Origin: Tetrastigma voinierianum | Lineage: Eukaryota; Streptophyta; Magnoliopsida; Vitales; Vitaceae | Reading direction: 5' to 3' | Assembly (NCBI GenBank): GCA_016808115.1 | Contig: JAEQBH010003872.1 | Span: forward strand, 310,001-374,000 | DNA: 64,000 nucleotides | In this document: positions 34,061 to 46,328 of the stretch, one piece after another | Numbering within the stretch: position 1 is the first letter of the stretch | Layout of the letters: each line of letters starts with the position of its first letter | Made by a program: the position numbers and the translations under genes | The notes under the pieces: model-generated | What the model saw: only the letters and a program-made list of their open reading frames with translations | The model's database searches: none | What the model was told of the DNA's origin: nothing

Positions 34061-35740
34061 CTTATTATACCCACATACTCATCTCTCATTTCCTCTCCCA
34101 TCCCTCCATTAAAGCAGATAATTTGAGCCTGACTTGGGCTAGCTCAACCAACCCAAAAGTATGGTTAAACTGGGTTACTAGTTTATTGCCCGAAAACATC
34201 GGGCCAGATATGGTCTGACCCGACTGGCCCACCCGGTCAATCGGGCTCGGGCTGGGTTGACCCGATTTTTTTCGGGCCAACTAAGGTTTTGTAAATGGTG
34301 GTAGGGTTATCCTCTTACTTTCCTCTTCTTTCAAGATTCCCTTAACACGCAGTTCTCTCGTTCCCTCTCATCTTCTACTTTTTCTTTGTAACCGGTTTCA
34401 GTTTACTTACAATGGAAAAGCTTGAAACTGGAAAAGAGACACATATATTGCTATTGTTTTTTTTTTTTTGAGATTTTAGATTTCATATTGTTTTCTCGAG
34501 AAAGTTCGAAACTTTGTAGAGAGTTGGCATGCTTTGTTTATATTATTATTATCTTTGAATGGAGGGGTTTTATCGATTTCATATTGTTTCTGAGAATTTC
34601 TAATTTTTTTGAATTTATTTAATGTTTTCTTAGAGAAATCGGTAGTTTAAAATCTGGGTTACAGTGGAAGATATGGTACAGATCTGTGTTACAGTGGCAG
34701 ATATCGTACAGATCTGGGTTGCAGTGGAACGTTTACAGATTTAAATCTTTGGTTTATTGGAAAATTTGAACTGAAGTGGGATTTCCCATTTCCTTCTTCG
34801 AACCGGTTTCGAGTCTTAGAATCTTAGGTCTATTTCTCCCCCTTTCTTCTTCTGTTGCCTTCTCTCCAAACTCGCTATTTGTGTCTTGAAATCCAAAATG
34901 AAAATTTCATTGAAGAAGCCACAGAGCCCTACTTCTTTCTCAGCGACCTTCTGAAACAGAATTTGGACTCTCTTTTGTCAGGTGAGTTCCCAAATTGATT
35001 GGTTGTTTTCTAATGTTAGTGAAGGATTCTGATCAGCAATACAAGTACAGTAAAGAACTGCATCTGAAGGATTCTTAGCCATTCATTTTAACATTCCAAA
35101 TGCTTCTAAAATGCATCTCACTGCTGAATAATATTCTGATTGATATGTGATTTCTGGACTCTGCTTTGCATTTCGAATATGTCTAAAAACATAGAATGAC
35201 CTATACTTGGCATTTTGGATCATTATTGTCTTACGTCTTTACCTCATTCTCAATTTCACGCACAATTTCATTCATCGTGTGAAACTTTTCTCTTATTTAC
35301 TTGTTTTTTGTTTTGGAACTTTATGTGTTAGTTTGTTGAAAAAATGTAGGCTTTGTTTGGTTTCTAGAAAATTTGAGACCTGTTTAGCCTGGATGAGATG
35401 TTTAAAATAAGATTTTGCTATCATTACGACTTTTGAGAGATGGAAATCAACATTGTTTTCCAGTTTGAAATGCTGAAAATTCCATTTGAATTTCTACCAA
35501 GGCTTTAACTTTTTTTTTTTTGGTATGCATGGTGTTGGGCTGGCCCGCCAGCCCGTTGGCCCAGCATGACAGCTTGATGTAAATTAGGCCTGGCCCAGCC
35601 TGAACCAGCCCAGTTTCTCCCTTGGCCCGATGTGAGCCTGGTCCAGCTGCCCGTCTGTCCAGATTGACAGCTCTAATTCTACCCCAACCACACCCTCTCA
35701 TCCTGACCTGAACCCCTCCCACCCAAATCCACACCCCCAA
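34061..35740. other. Segment present in unit 1 but not matched in unit 2; possible transposon with GGCCC-rich ends
   Basis: The surrounding sequence matches unit 2 but these ~1.7 kb have no counterpart there. Two GC patches dominate: 34190-34285 (CGGGCTCGGGCTGGGTTGAC) and 35530-35660 (GGGCTGGCCCGCCAGCCCG). The right patch, read on the minus strand, begins TTAGAGCTGTCAATC, like subterminal sequence of some hAT elements (inference). Between them lies TC-rich, 5'UTR-like DNA with a possible short exon, and a splice-donor-like CAG|GTGAGT at 34978-34986. No gene recognised. Confidence 0.35.
34653..34740 (+). repeat. Three-copy ~36-bp tandem repeat
   Basis: CTG(G/T)GTT(A/G)CAGTGGAA-like starts repeat with GATATGGTACAGAT/GATATCGTACAGAT between them. 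Confidence 0.7.
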
Positions 35741-36059
35741 CACACTATTTCACCGTTAATCAATATTGTTGTAGTTTTTTTAAATAATGATAATTAGTTT
35801 TATAAATTTTTCAAGATGAACTAAATTTTAATTTGTTTGTAATCCAAAAAAAAAAAAAGAATCTAAAAATAGAGAAGATGTCCAAGAAGAAGATACGTAA
35901 AAGATACAAATTCAAGTTTATTTAGAATCTAAAAATACAATTTTTTTGAAAAATTCTGTTTGGGAATAAAAACAACCTGCAAACTAGGCAGCCCCCAAAA
36001 CCCTCTCCTACTACCAACTGGCAAAGAAACTGGAGAAAACACAACTTCACTGAGAATTC

Positions 36060-37440
36060 AGCCAATCTATGAACTCAACAAGAATTATTGGGCTATCTTT
36101 TTTAGGCACATTTTAGCCTCCAGCAAAAGATGGTAAACAAAGAGCTCTTCTAAAACATTAATCTTGTCCTCTTTCTTTACCCACAGCTTGTCCCTTCCAA
36201 CCTTCCAAAGCTTGCTTGACTGATTGAGGGAATACCCAATGAACTCCCAAAATAGGAAGAAACGCCTCTCATAAAGCTCTTGTTGTGACAATGTGAAGAA
36301 GGATATGATCTAGGGTTTCTTCTTGACTTTTATACAAAACTTACCTATAATCCAAAAGCCTTCCCCTCTTTTTTAGTTGATCAAGGATTAGAACTTTTCC
36401 CCAAACAGCTTCCCACACAAAGAAACAAATCCCAGGTTGTAACTTTGAACAAAGATTTTACCAAAAAAACAGCCTGTTGATCCATACCACTTATCTTTCC
36501 AAAAAAGAACCCTATTCCTTTCACCCACAACAAAGGAAATTTTATCAGCTACCAAATTTCATTATTTTCTAATAGCTTTCCAAACCCCTACCCTATAACC
36601 AGCCCTCACCTCTTTTGTGCACAATCCTCTTGTCCCTCTGCATAATTTCCTCTTATTAAAAGATAATGCATGTGTCCTAAGATAAATCTCTTTGTGAAAT
36701 GTGTAAAAGCTAATGATTCTGATTTAAAGATGACTACGAACCATGTAGCATGCCTATCGAATCCTTTAGGACCTTTGGGATTTGAAACGGAGGTGTGGAT
36801 TCCAAAGAGCTTCCATTTCATTCATGTACCACCAACTCCATTTACCAAGAAGGGCCTTACAAAACAGAACAGATTCTGATCCCCAGCCCTTTTCTTCTTA
36901 TCAAAGCACACCACCTTCCACTTCACCAAGTGAGATTGTTGTCCAAGACCCTCTTCACGTGCCCCATAAAAAATCTCTTTGGATTCGTTCAATTCTTCCA
37001 CCAACCACTCTAAGGATAGAAAGAAGGGATATAAAATAAATAGGAATGCTAGCCAATGTACATCTAATCAAATTAAGCTCACACCCTAGAAATGTAGAGT
37101 CTCTCTTTCCACAGCCATTCTTCTTTAAGTCTCCTCTACACTATCCTAAGCTAATCGCCAAACTCCCAAAGGTAAACCCAAATAGGTGGAAAGAAGGCTA
37201 CCAACCTTATACACAATCTTAATAGCCAAATCTCCATGGTCTTCCCCCACCCCTACCAAGTATAACTTACTCTTGTCCAAATTGATTTTCAGTCTAAAAT
37301 TGCCTCAAACCACATAAGAAGCCAACACAAGTATGTCATTCGTCCTTAATTCCTGAAAAATCAATGTATCATCTACAAATAGCAATAGAAACACATCAAC
37401 CCCTACTTCCCTTCCTAACCTTTAAGTTTATATTAATATA
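36060..37440 (-). pseudogene. 5'-truncated LINE (L1-type) ORF2 fragment: RT end and zf-RVT
   Basis: On the minus strand, FVDDTLIF (37356-37382; usual form FADDTLIF) and LKINLDKSKLYL (~37262-37300) are the RT catalytic and following block of plant L1-like LINEs. Further on, VLILDQLKKRGRLL and EETLDHILLH (36300-36400), then GKERGQD, are the zinc-finger zf-RVT region near the ORF2 end. Everything upstream of the YADD-type block is missing, and stops and frameshifts abound. Unit 2 carries the RT part at 52310-53304. Confidence 0.7.
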
Positions 37441-39390
37441 CCTAGAACCTCGAGTTCTAGAATAGCAAGAACAATGAGGGCTTTGTGGCGAATTTTTCAT
37501 TTAATGCATAATCTTCCAGGTTATACTAAGAACATTTGGTGTCATTCTAATATAATGTTAATATCAACATTCCTAAAAGTTGAGAACATCTACAGTGCTA
37601 AAATAAGATATTGATTATGATGTCAATCTAAAGCCCAAATCACTAAATGATCAAATTTAAAATATAGTCATTCTATTTCATAATTAGTGATCAGAATTGT
37701 ATAACTTGGAAAGAGAACCTCGATCTTCTAATAATCAATAATTAACCAAACAAATATAAATAGATTGATTATTGCATAATGAGTGTATAAATGATAGAGT
37801 CATTCGAATCATGTTATCTAAGATTAATAATCAAAGTACATTATAATCAATTAGACTAATTTATGAATCAAAAGATTTTTATTCTAACGATTGTCTTTAT
37901 TAGACATTCTTAAATATATTTAACTAAAATTATATATCAATCAAACCTGCGAATATCCTATCAAATGATGTTATGAATCTTTCATTTACTATTGTATTGT
38001 ATTTACAATTTTTCACAGAAATCATATTTCATTTTTAATTAATAATTCATAAATTTATGAATGAGTAAAAATTATTCTAACAATACCATAAATTTAGCAC
38101 ATAACAAAGATTCTGCAATCAAATGTATTTCATTATAAAATGTTAAAAACTTCTAATACATGCAAGAAGTCCAACAGTGATAGATTAAAACTTCTACTAA
38201 TGTCTCAAGGACCATTAATAATGTCTCATACTTCCACTAATGTCTCAAATATCATTAATAATGTCTCATACGGAGGCTGAAATTGCACTTCATCCTAAAA
38301 AACTGAAAATGATAACAACAAATATAAACAACACCATTTTAATATAATTAGATACAGGAATACATAAAACAAATATGTTAACCTATAAAAATGGAAATGA
38401 TAAGAATCCAAAGAATTTTGGAAAAATAATAAAGAATTTGATACCTTTTAGTATTAATAAATTGAAACTCAAACAATAGTTCCAGAAATATGTTCTAAAG
38501 AAAAAAAAATATTCCCGATTGGAATAAAAAAGGGATTCTACTTCCATCCTTTTAATATTTAATGTTGTTTAAAATGAAAATTTCTTTAATTTTGATTGTT
38601 TTTCAACTCCTTTATATTTTAGTTACTATTCATTTTTATATTATTTGAAATTAAATTTCCAATTAATTAAAAATATTATTATTAGGTTTTAACATTAGAC
38701 ATACAATTTAAAAAAAAAACAATAGACTTACAAAATATTATTATTTTTTAGTAATAATCTTGAAAGTTATAGTTATACTAATTTGAATCACCCATGCTTA
38801 CATTATAGCAGTATGCATTATTTAGTTAATTTAGATAGAAATAGAGGAAGTTAATTGCTATGTATGTATGAGATCGAATATTCATATTTTTTTTTCTAAT
38901 TTATTAAAAATAAGTTTTAGTATTTTTAATAAAATAATATATTTATTCAAAAAAAATTATTATTATTTTTAATAGAATATTCTTGCAAAATATTATTATT
39001 TTTTTAGTAATAGTCTTGAAGGTTATATAGTATTATTCAAATTCTATACTAATTTGAATCACCCAAGCTTTTACATTATTTAGTTAATTTAGATAGAAAC
39101 AATTAATTGTTATGAATTAATGTAAGAGATGGAATATTCATATTTTTTTCTAATCTATTAAAAAAATAAGATTTATTTTTTTCAAAGAAGGGGTGATTTG
39201 ACTATATTTGAAAGAATACACTAATTCTTATATAAAATATAGTTTAATAAATTTTAAATCAAACATTAGTATAATCTTCATAAATTTTTGTACAAATTTT
39301 TTAATAGAATATTTCTAATAATAATTCCAAAAATATTATAATGAGAAATTGAGAGTATGGGAGAGAAAACAAAAATAGGAGATTGAAGAC
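37441..39390. other. AT-rich paralogous DNA, unit 1, with one internal tandem duplication
   Basis: Colinear with 54130-55800 (TAGCAAGAACAATGA, TTTCATTTAATGCAT, GGTTATACTAAGAACAT). Around 38730-38930 and 38990-39170 the same sequence occurs twice, with TAATTTGAATCACCCA at 38779 and 39050 (271 bp apart); unit 2 has a single copy. No gene. Confidence 0.6.
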
Positions 39391-39949
39391 TAAGGTCCCT
39401 TGGGCCACAAAATTTTCAACTCTATCCAAAAATCTGCATTACGAAAAATTTTCAATGATTCTAATCTTTGCCATTTCGTAAAATAATGCTTCGCACTTGA
39501 ATTTGGCTGAAAATAAAGAATAAAAAACTGCTTTGTAAAACCATTTTCTTGAAATGAAGTTAATGAAAACAATGAAAATGTGTTTAAAATGGAGGTTACT
39601 ATTCATTTTTTGCCATTTGATTTTTGTCTTGATTTTTGCTATTGCTTTACACTTTTTTTTTCACTTATAATTTGGTTTTGCTTTACACTTTTTTGAATTC
39701 TTATAATTGAAACGAAACAAAGACGAACTCGTTTTCTTCATCTATATATAAAATGTTGAAAATAAGTGAATTCATTTTCTTTGTTTTCAAAATTTGTTTT
39801 CGCCTTATTCTCGTGAATCTAAACGCTGCTTTTCCTCTTATTTTAAAGTTTGAATGTAGAAATGTAAAATTTTCTACCTACTAAATAAGTGCTTAACCTT
39901 TTCACGAAATAAGACTTCTATCCTTTTGTAAGTCTTCCATCGTAAAATT

Positions 39950-40142
39950 AATGAGAGTTGTAAATTTTGGAAGCTCTATAACATAGGAGTGATGGAACAA
40001 AAGCTCAATTGAAATAGTCATTTGGACACACCTTTATGTTCCATAAATTAGAGAAGGACCTAAATGGATGTTGAGGTTTCCATACATCCTTCAACTTGGG
40101 TACGTGAAGAAGTTCCAACTCCTCTAACTTAGAGAATGAAAC
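39950..40142 (-). pseudogene. LRR exon remnant, unit 1
   Basis: Minus strand: 3' splice site TATTATAG then a frame reading SFSKLEELELLHVPKLKDVW and FRSFSNLWNIKVC before a stop near 40015. It is a leucine-rich repeat like those of RPS2/At4g27190-type receptors. The unit 2 counterpart is at 55920-56038 and is more decayed. Confidence 0.65.
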
Positions 40143-40241
40143 CTATAATATAAAACATGACATCATCGATTGGAAAGTTATGATAAATATAAATATGTTC
40201 CCCAAATATAATTCATCAACTTGGATTATTCACATGATCAC

Positions 40242-40712
40242 TTTTTTTTTTTTTTTGAAGGAAAAATAATATTATTGATTTAAATTTGTAATAGATCGAT
40301 AGATCCAAGATACAAATAGCTAAACCAAATAGATGAAACAATATCTGTGTTAATAACATAATAACTCCAAGATAAAACATACAAATTTGATAAAATAGTG
40401 ACTAGATATTGCAACTCTAGTTTTTCAACGTATTGACGACCATAATTTGATATCTTCGACTAATCAAATCTGCCTTACATGTCTGAATCGCTCCCATATA
40501 TAAAACGTCGCAACAAGACGAAGAACAATACCACGTCGATAAAACGACGACATAACAAAAAACAAAATAAAACCTAAATCAAAAAATGAAAATGAAAGAA
40601 AAAGATTTAGAGGAGTGATTTTAGGCCAAGAATGAACAAAAAATCACCCCTTCTTGGTTGAGGAAAATAGGCTATAAGAGAAAAAGACGAGAGAATGACG
40701 GTTAGGGTTTTC
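40242..40712 (-). mobile_element. 471-bp retroposon with poly(A) tail, minus strand
   Basis: Flanked by near-identical 13-bp copies of TTCACATGAT(C/T)AC (40229-40241 and 40713-40725), with a T16 run at the left, i.e. a poly(A) tail on the minus strand. The paralogous unit 2 site near 56110-56140 lacks it and reads continuously. Long target duplication plus poly(A) means LINE-driven insertion. It could be a 5'-truncated LINE tail or a SINE/processed transcript; no coding identity recognised. Confidence 0.75.
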
Positions 40713-40725
40713 TTCACATGATTAC

Positions 40726-41450
40726 TTTTAATTATCTACTTTTATTCATTTTATCTGCTTTTTAAATTTGATTTAATTTATTTTTTTATAATTTTACTTC
40801 TTTTATCGGAATCTTGTGTGGGGTTCTAGGAAAGTTTCATGCAAAAATGTCGAAGAAGAGATAAGAAAACGGAAAACCGAAAAACAAGAGAAGAGGAAGA
40901 AAACATATAGAACAAAAAAGAATGGTTGTTTGTGCAAGTGTAAAATACTCTGTGGCTTGTATCATATCATGGTTCAGAAAATGCTGAGGTACCATCGTGT
41001 ATGCGGATTGCATATCATATTTAGGATATTTAGGATCATGATCATGTCTCCATTTATGGAGTTTTTTGGGTCTCTGCCAAGAGTTTTTATATATATAAAC
41101 TCTTGGCAGAGACCCAAAAATCTCCATAAATGGATTTAAGATTATGTAGTGATGCATTAATTACCCATCTATAATGGGTAGAGTAGGATGATTATATTTT
41201 AGTTTGTGTATGGGCTATACCTTTCCCTTGGTGTTAGCAAATCATTGCTTAGTCTAAAAATATTGACAAGTGTTTTGCTTTTCATTTATTTTCATTAGCT
41301 TTTATCATGGATTGATTATTGATTTCAATCCAAGCATTTTATATGTAAATGAAACCTCTTGTTGCTTTAATGTTAAATATATCGTGTTTCCCTCATACAG
41401 AGGGCTTTGCTTGTATTTCTTAGTATATTTTCTTTTGATCACATAGAAAA
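40726..41450. other. No gene; contains a long hairpin
   Basis: AT-rich DNA between the retroposon and the SOD relict. Overlapping frames on both strands (40816-41157) are produced by the hairpin at 41049-41134 and by A/G-rich sequence and have no domain. The part before 41450 ends in TTGATCACATAG, a plausible 3' splice site of a 5'UTR intron. Confidence 0.5.
41049..41134. repeat. Near-perfect inverted repeat, 38-bp arms, 10-bp loop
   Basis: Arms 41049-41086 and 41097-41134 pair at 37 of 38 positions; the inner part reads GGGTCTCTGCCAAGAG against CTCTTGGCAGAGACCC. The loop is AT only. No flanking target duplication noticed. It could be a foldback or MITE remnant, or a hairpin RNA source. Confidence 0.9.
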
Positions 41451-42279
41451 ATGGTGAAGGCTGCTGCCGCTCTTAACAGCAAAGAGGGTAAGTTTTGAAC
41501 CATCGACTTCGCTGAAGAAGGAGATGGTAAGCCAAAATCTACCTAGCTTCTTTGGGTGAGCAATGAAATTAGATTGCTAGGCTTACCTATACCACCTATT
41601 ATTTTTTCTCACCCTTAGGTTCAACCACAGTGATTAGGAGTATTTCTGGGCTGAAGCCTGGACTTCATGGCTTCCATGTGCATGCCCTTGGGGACACAAC
41701 AGATGGTTGCATGTCAACTGGTATTGTGGAATTATTAGTTACTTTATTTTATACATCCTTCATCATTGGGTTAGACTTATCCTCTGAGATTTCCTGCATG
41801 ATTCTTCTTAGCTCTCAAGTCTTTTTGGTTATTTATTTATTTTATTTACAGGACTCTCATTTCAATCCTGCTGGAAAAGAACATGGTGCTTCTGAAGATG
41901 AACATTGACATGCTGGTGATTTAGGAAATGTCAATGTTGGTGAGGATGGTATGTATTATGTACTTCATTGTGATGAACTGTTAGCAATGGAGCATCTGTT
42001 TTGTAAATCTGGTTTCATCTTCCATAGCAATTTAATGTGTTTCCATTTTATTGTGTGCATTTCAGGTACTGCTAATTTCAAAATCATTGACAAGCAGGTA
42101 GGTTTTTTTCAACCTCTATTTCTTGTTATTCTTTTTATTATTTTTCTCATATCTGAAGACCAGACATGTTGAAATATAGCACTAAAAGATGCATTTCTTT
42201 TAAAGATTCCTTCACTGGACCAAACCCGTAGTTGGAAGGGCTGTTGTTGCTCACGCTGATCCTGGATGACCTTGAAAGG
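41451..42279 (+). pseudogene. CSD1-like: Cytosolic Cu/Zn superoxide dismutase pseudogene, introns retained, 3' end missing
   Basis: Five exons are recognisable with GT...AG introns: 41451-41526 (MVKAAAALNSKEG), 41619-41720 (SISGLKPGLHGFHVHALGDT, including the copper-binding HVH and the disulfide Cys in GCMST), 41852-41948 (HFNPAGKEHGA...), 42066-42097 (GTANFKIIDKQ) and 42206-42279. The enzyme dismutates superoxide in the cytosol. Defects: a stop (TGA) at codon 16, a +1 insertion at the start of exon 3, a stop after EDEH in exon 3, and indels in exon 5. The last exons (GGHELSKTTGNAGG...) are not found; E begins at 42828. Intron retention shows a DNA-level duplicate, not a retrocopy. Confidence 0.85.
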
Positions 42280-42827
42280 GTAAGCTGTTAAATGACTATC
42301 TATGAGCTCTTTTTTCAGGTGTTTCCCTTTGTGCTATTAAGTACGAATGCACAGCTAATTAATAATGGATTAGAATGAACTGTCCAGTCATAGCTTGTGA
42401 CAAATGTTAATTTCATTTTCTGGAACATTAGTGAGTTCCATTTTTATTCCTGCGATGGGTGTTATGCAGGATGACTATTTTTATTGATCTTATATAAACT
42501 GTGCAAGATGAATGAAAGAGAAAAATTTGTATGGACTTAGTTCAGGAATTCAAATCCTGTTTTTATGGTGTGGATGATTGTTTGATGATGTAATGCTTTG
42601 AAAATAGAATCAGTTGCTTTTCAAATCATGCCTTTGTTGTGTCAGTAGGGAGGTACTTTATGTTACCTCATTTTTACAAGGATGTACTACTGATATACTA
42701 CACTAATTCAGTGGATTCTAAGCTAAATATCATAAATCTGGGTATAGATTTTTGTCATATTATTTTGAATTCTAAGCTAAACCTTCTAATATGGCCTGCG
42801 GAATGACTCGACGTTTGTTAAGACTAT
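42280..42827. other. Former SOD intron / flank, no gene
   Basis: Starts with a splice-donor GTAAGC. GGCCTGCGGAAT at 42793 recalls the VACGI end of SOD, but the context does not continue, so it is not called. Confidence 0.4.
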
Positions 42828-44894
42828 TGACGCTGGACAGCCCCTTAAAACTCCGCTGGCCCGCTGACTACCTCACAACTCATGGAATCTATACATCTCG
42901 ACACGTAGACGCATACCCGAAAGAAAATAAATCTACATGCTGTAATCCATACATCCATACTATAAACAAAATAATCAACTATATTCTAAGTAGTTTCCAT
43001 GCCTGTTCTACAAAAAGATTTATACATATCTTTAAAATATTTTACTCAAAGCCATGTTGGCTTTCTTCAAAAGATATCTTCATCATGCACTGTCTCCTGG
43101 ATAGTCCCTATACCGAAATGAGTCCACTTAACTAAGAAGAGCCTATAAAGTTTCACAAGCAAGTACTCCCACCTAAAACGAGAGGCTTGTACCCACACAT
43201 AAATGAATCAATCACATTCCATACAATTATTTACGATTATACGAATTGTTTATATCATGCATGAGATGCAACCCTCATGCCTACGACCTAAGTCCCAACC
43301 GACTTCACACACCCTGAATGCCAAGTCACAATAAATCAAATACACACTTCGATCAAACCATCGAGACCCTCCAATTTTTATTTATCAAAACCTCGATGCG
43401 ATTTTTGTTTTGTGGGCCACTGATTCGTGCTTACACCGCCAGAGCTGCACGCTTCAACATTTTCACCAACTACATCACGGATTCATGTCAACTGAATAAC
43501 CTCGTGGACTTCACTCCCGTGATGCGATCTACCCCAACCTGCTCCTCAGCCAAAACACGTGAATTTATCATTTCACTATTTTGACACTCTTCGTAACTTC
43601 ACCGACTTGTTCACGATTTTTTCCCCAGTCACTTAATCATTTACCAAACACCGGTAAATAACTTACCCGTGACCCACACCCGACCGACATGATTTGACCG
43701 CGCGATACGAAACGACGCACGCCACGATTTTCCTCACGTTACATGTACGTATTTAAAGACTACATTTAAACATTTATTAATTCATAAAATTATAATTTAT
43801 ACATATAATCTAATTACGCAAATCATATTAATACATCAAATAAATACGACTATCATAATTCCATACCACCGCATGTTATTCACGCAAGCATTAACACAAT
43901 AACCGGTCACTAACTGGGACTATTTAATGTGGTACCTCACGGTCCCATCGCAAACACGAACCATTTTAAGCTCCAACCTTTCATCACATCAAACAACCAC
44001 GACACCTAACTGACGATGGGGCTCAAACCCTAACTCCCCACAACAAAGGATCAGAACCAGGTTTGAAATCCACACCCCTTACCCAAAAAGTTCTAACTAA
44101 TTTACTACGCGCCTCCACAAGCAACCCCTACCATTATAAAGCCTTTAGCTAAAATAAAAACCGAAAGAGAATAATCCTACTGAGTTTAAAAGAACTCCTG
44201 GTGTCTGGTACCACGCGTCATTCCTCTCCGATGTAATAAACTTCCCTTCGCTCAAGAAACTAAATCATCGATTCCCACGATTTGAGATAGGAGAAGGAAG
44301 ACGTTTTCTCAAACCAAACTTAAAACGCCACTGGATATTTTTCCTTTTCTTCCCTCCTTAGCTTGGTCTTCTCTCCTTCGCTTTTATTCTTCCTTTCGCT
44401 TTTCTTTTCTTTTTCTTTTCATCTCATTTCCTTTCTATTTCTCCTCATTTTCTTCTTTGTTCATTTTCACTTTTTGAGCCACCACATCCTAACAAAGACA
44501 GCCCTCATTTCTCAAGTCTCATAGCGCTTACCATCAATTTTTTCATCATTTTCTTTATTTCATAATTCCCTTAATGACATCACACTCAAGCTACTACATG
44601 AAATTATGATTCCTTTTTCCACACACTACTATCGCAGCCTATCTTTCAAGTTATCACATTGGGCTGCTGCCACTTCAGGATGCCACGCAAGATCCCCAAC
44701 CTCACATGCTATTATCTGACACCCCACGCTCGAAAAACGTTGAGATCCCACCACCTCTAATCTGGGTCTAACGACGCTAGAGAATAGCTTGGGAAGCACA
44801 TCTCAACCAGGCCGGTTTCGCCATCCGAGATCTAGAAAATCTTATTTACCGAATTGCATTTTGCCATTTTAGAAAATGGTTTTCGGTCTTACAT
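42828..44894 (-). repeat. 3' LTR of element E
   Basis: Colinear with 47829-49859: GTTGGCTTTCTTC, CACGACCTAAGTCCCAA or CTACGACCTAAGTCCCAA, CAAGCAACCCCTACCATTAT, TTTCCTTTTCTTCC. The outer end at 42828 is placed by homology with the B LTR end and is uncertain by a few bases. Confidence 0.65.
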
Positions 44895-45559
44895 TCTCCC
44901 ATCTCAAAAATTTCGTCTCCAGTTTTATGCACATACGCATCCAACGATGGGCGTAACCTGGCCTAACCCAAGATTTATTATATATTAATTCACTCAAAGT
45001 CTCAATTATCGATAACCCGATGGGTTGTCAATTCATACATGTCAAGAATGACATTGACAACCAACAGATCTACCACCCTAAGGTTCACTACGCTATCAAT
45101 AAGCAAGAACTCCGATATCTTAGGAAAATTAAATCTCTCCCTACATCTTATGGAAGAATTCTCTCAAATTCGTTTTCTTAAAGGCCTCAACCTCTCTATA
45201 CCCCAAACTTATTAATAAGATGCAATAATAATAAACATAATGCACCTATCAATCACATGCAGAGTAGAAACATACCCTCGGCACATCCGGGCCGATTCGC
45301 ACGCCAGCCTCTCGTACCATACGTGACACGCCCCCCTGTCCCCGGTCCCGGGTCTCTGTGAGTCCCGCACCACCACCCATGCCCCTCGCCCCTCTGGGCC
45401 GGCTCAGACGCCGCGCGCCACGCAGGTGATCTGAACTAATCGTCCTCGGGACCACATCGAGGAGCGAAGGACAACCCGAAACCGCGCCGTCCCACCGATG
45501 ACCGTGACCTCAGACCGCTCAAAACCCCGATCCCCTCGCTCCGTGGCAATCCTCTTCGA

Positions 45560-46328
45560 TAGATGGTCCAGCCGATGGCAATAAACATGCGCACGGCCCA
45601 ACCGCCTCGTATTCACGCAGAATGAGGCTTCGCCTTCCTCGTATCGGAAGGTCAGATCCTTCTTCCTCCACTTTAGTACCGTATTCAACGCCTGTATCTC
45701 TTCAATCTCTTCTTCACGAGCAATGCCTCAATCCAGTATCCCAGAGCAGGCTCACACCCATTCCGAATTCATTAAACTTGGGGCTCATTTTCGAACCCTC
45801 CTAACTTTGGCCATGTTCGTGGCCACATAGTCACAACAGAATCGTTAACTCCACGACCACCACTAGGGCCCATCATCACATCGCTCCCCGGCCTAGGAAG
45901 TCCCAGCCTGCATGTCTCAATCTCCGAAAATACTTACTCATGATCAAATTTCAAACGCCTATGTCATAGCCTCTATGTTCTAGAAGCCCCCGCCCATCTC
46001 ACCATACCCGCCTTCGCCTCTCTGTGAATTAAATGCACTAATCTGATCCCAGACGGAGGTGACCTTGGCAGCCCAATATGCTCTCAATCTACATAATCAC
46101 TGTCCCACACCATCTGATCTCCTCCTCATACAACGCTCTGAGATGGTGGCTCAAACCTCTGAGCATTTTGACCTCTACCTTCGCACTAGGCATGCACAAG
46201 AAGCAGCTCGTAATCCTACAGCCTCCGCAAAGGCTCGCGAGTAAATACTGGGCCACCGTCAAATGTCTATGGGGCCTCGACCAATACTTCGTGGACGACT
46301 TTGACGCCCTTTCGCCTCTACTAGCCAT
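45560..46328 (-). pseudogene. gag of element E with degenerate zinc knuckle
   Basis: Minus strand. Start MASRG at 46328 matches the gag start of element B. Downstream FENEP (~45793) and REEIEEIQALN (~45715) match FENG and EREIED of B and C gag. YCHRLDHLSK (45555-45590) sits where a C-x2-C-x4-H zinc knuckle is expected, with a Cys replaced. Frames are shifted several times. Gag forms the particle; no pol follows, so 44895-45550 is unassigned (GC-rich 45240-45500). Confidence 0.5.

Noticed and set aside
40816..41157. Overlapping ~107-codon frames on both strands
   Set aside because: They are mirror products of the hairpin at 41049-41134 plus Lys/Arg-rich A/G sequence.
42791..42815. GGCCTGCGGAAT as a last SOD exon (VACGI)
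   Set aside because: Only four residues match and no splice site or continuation is present.
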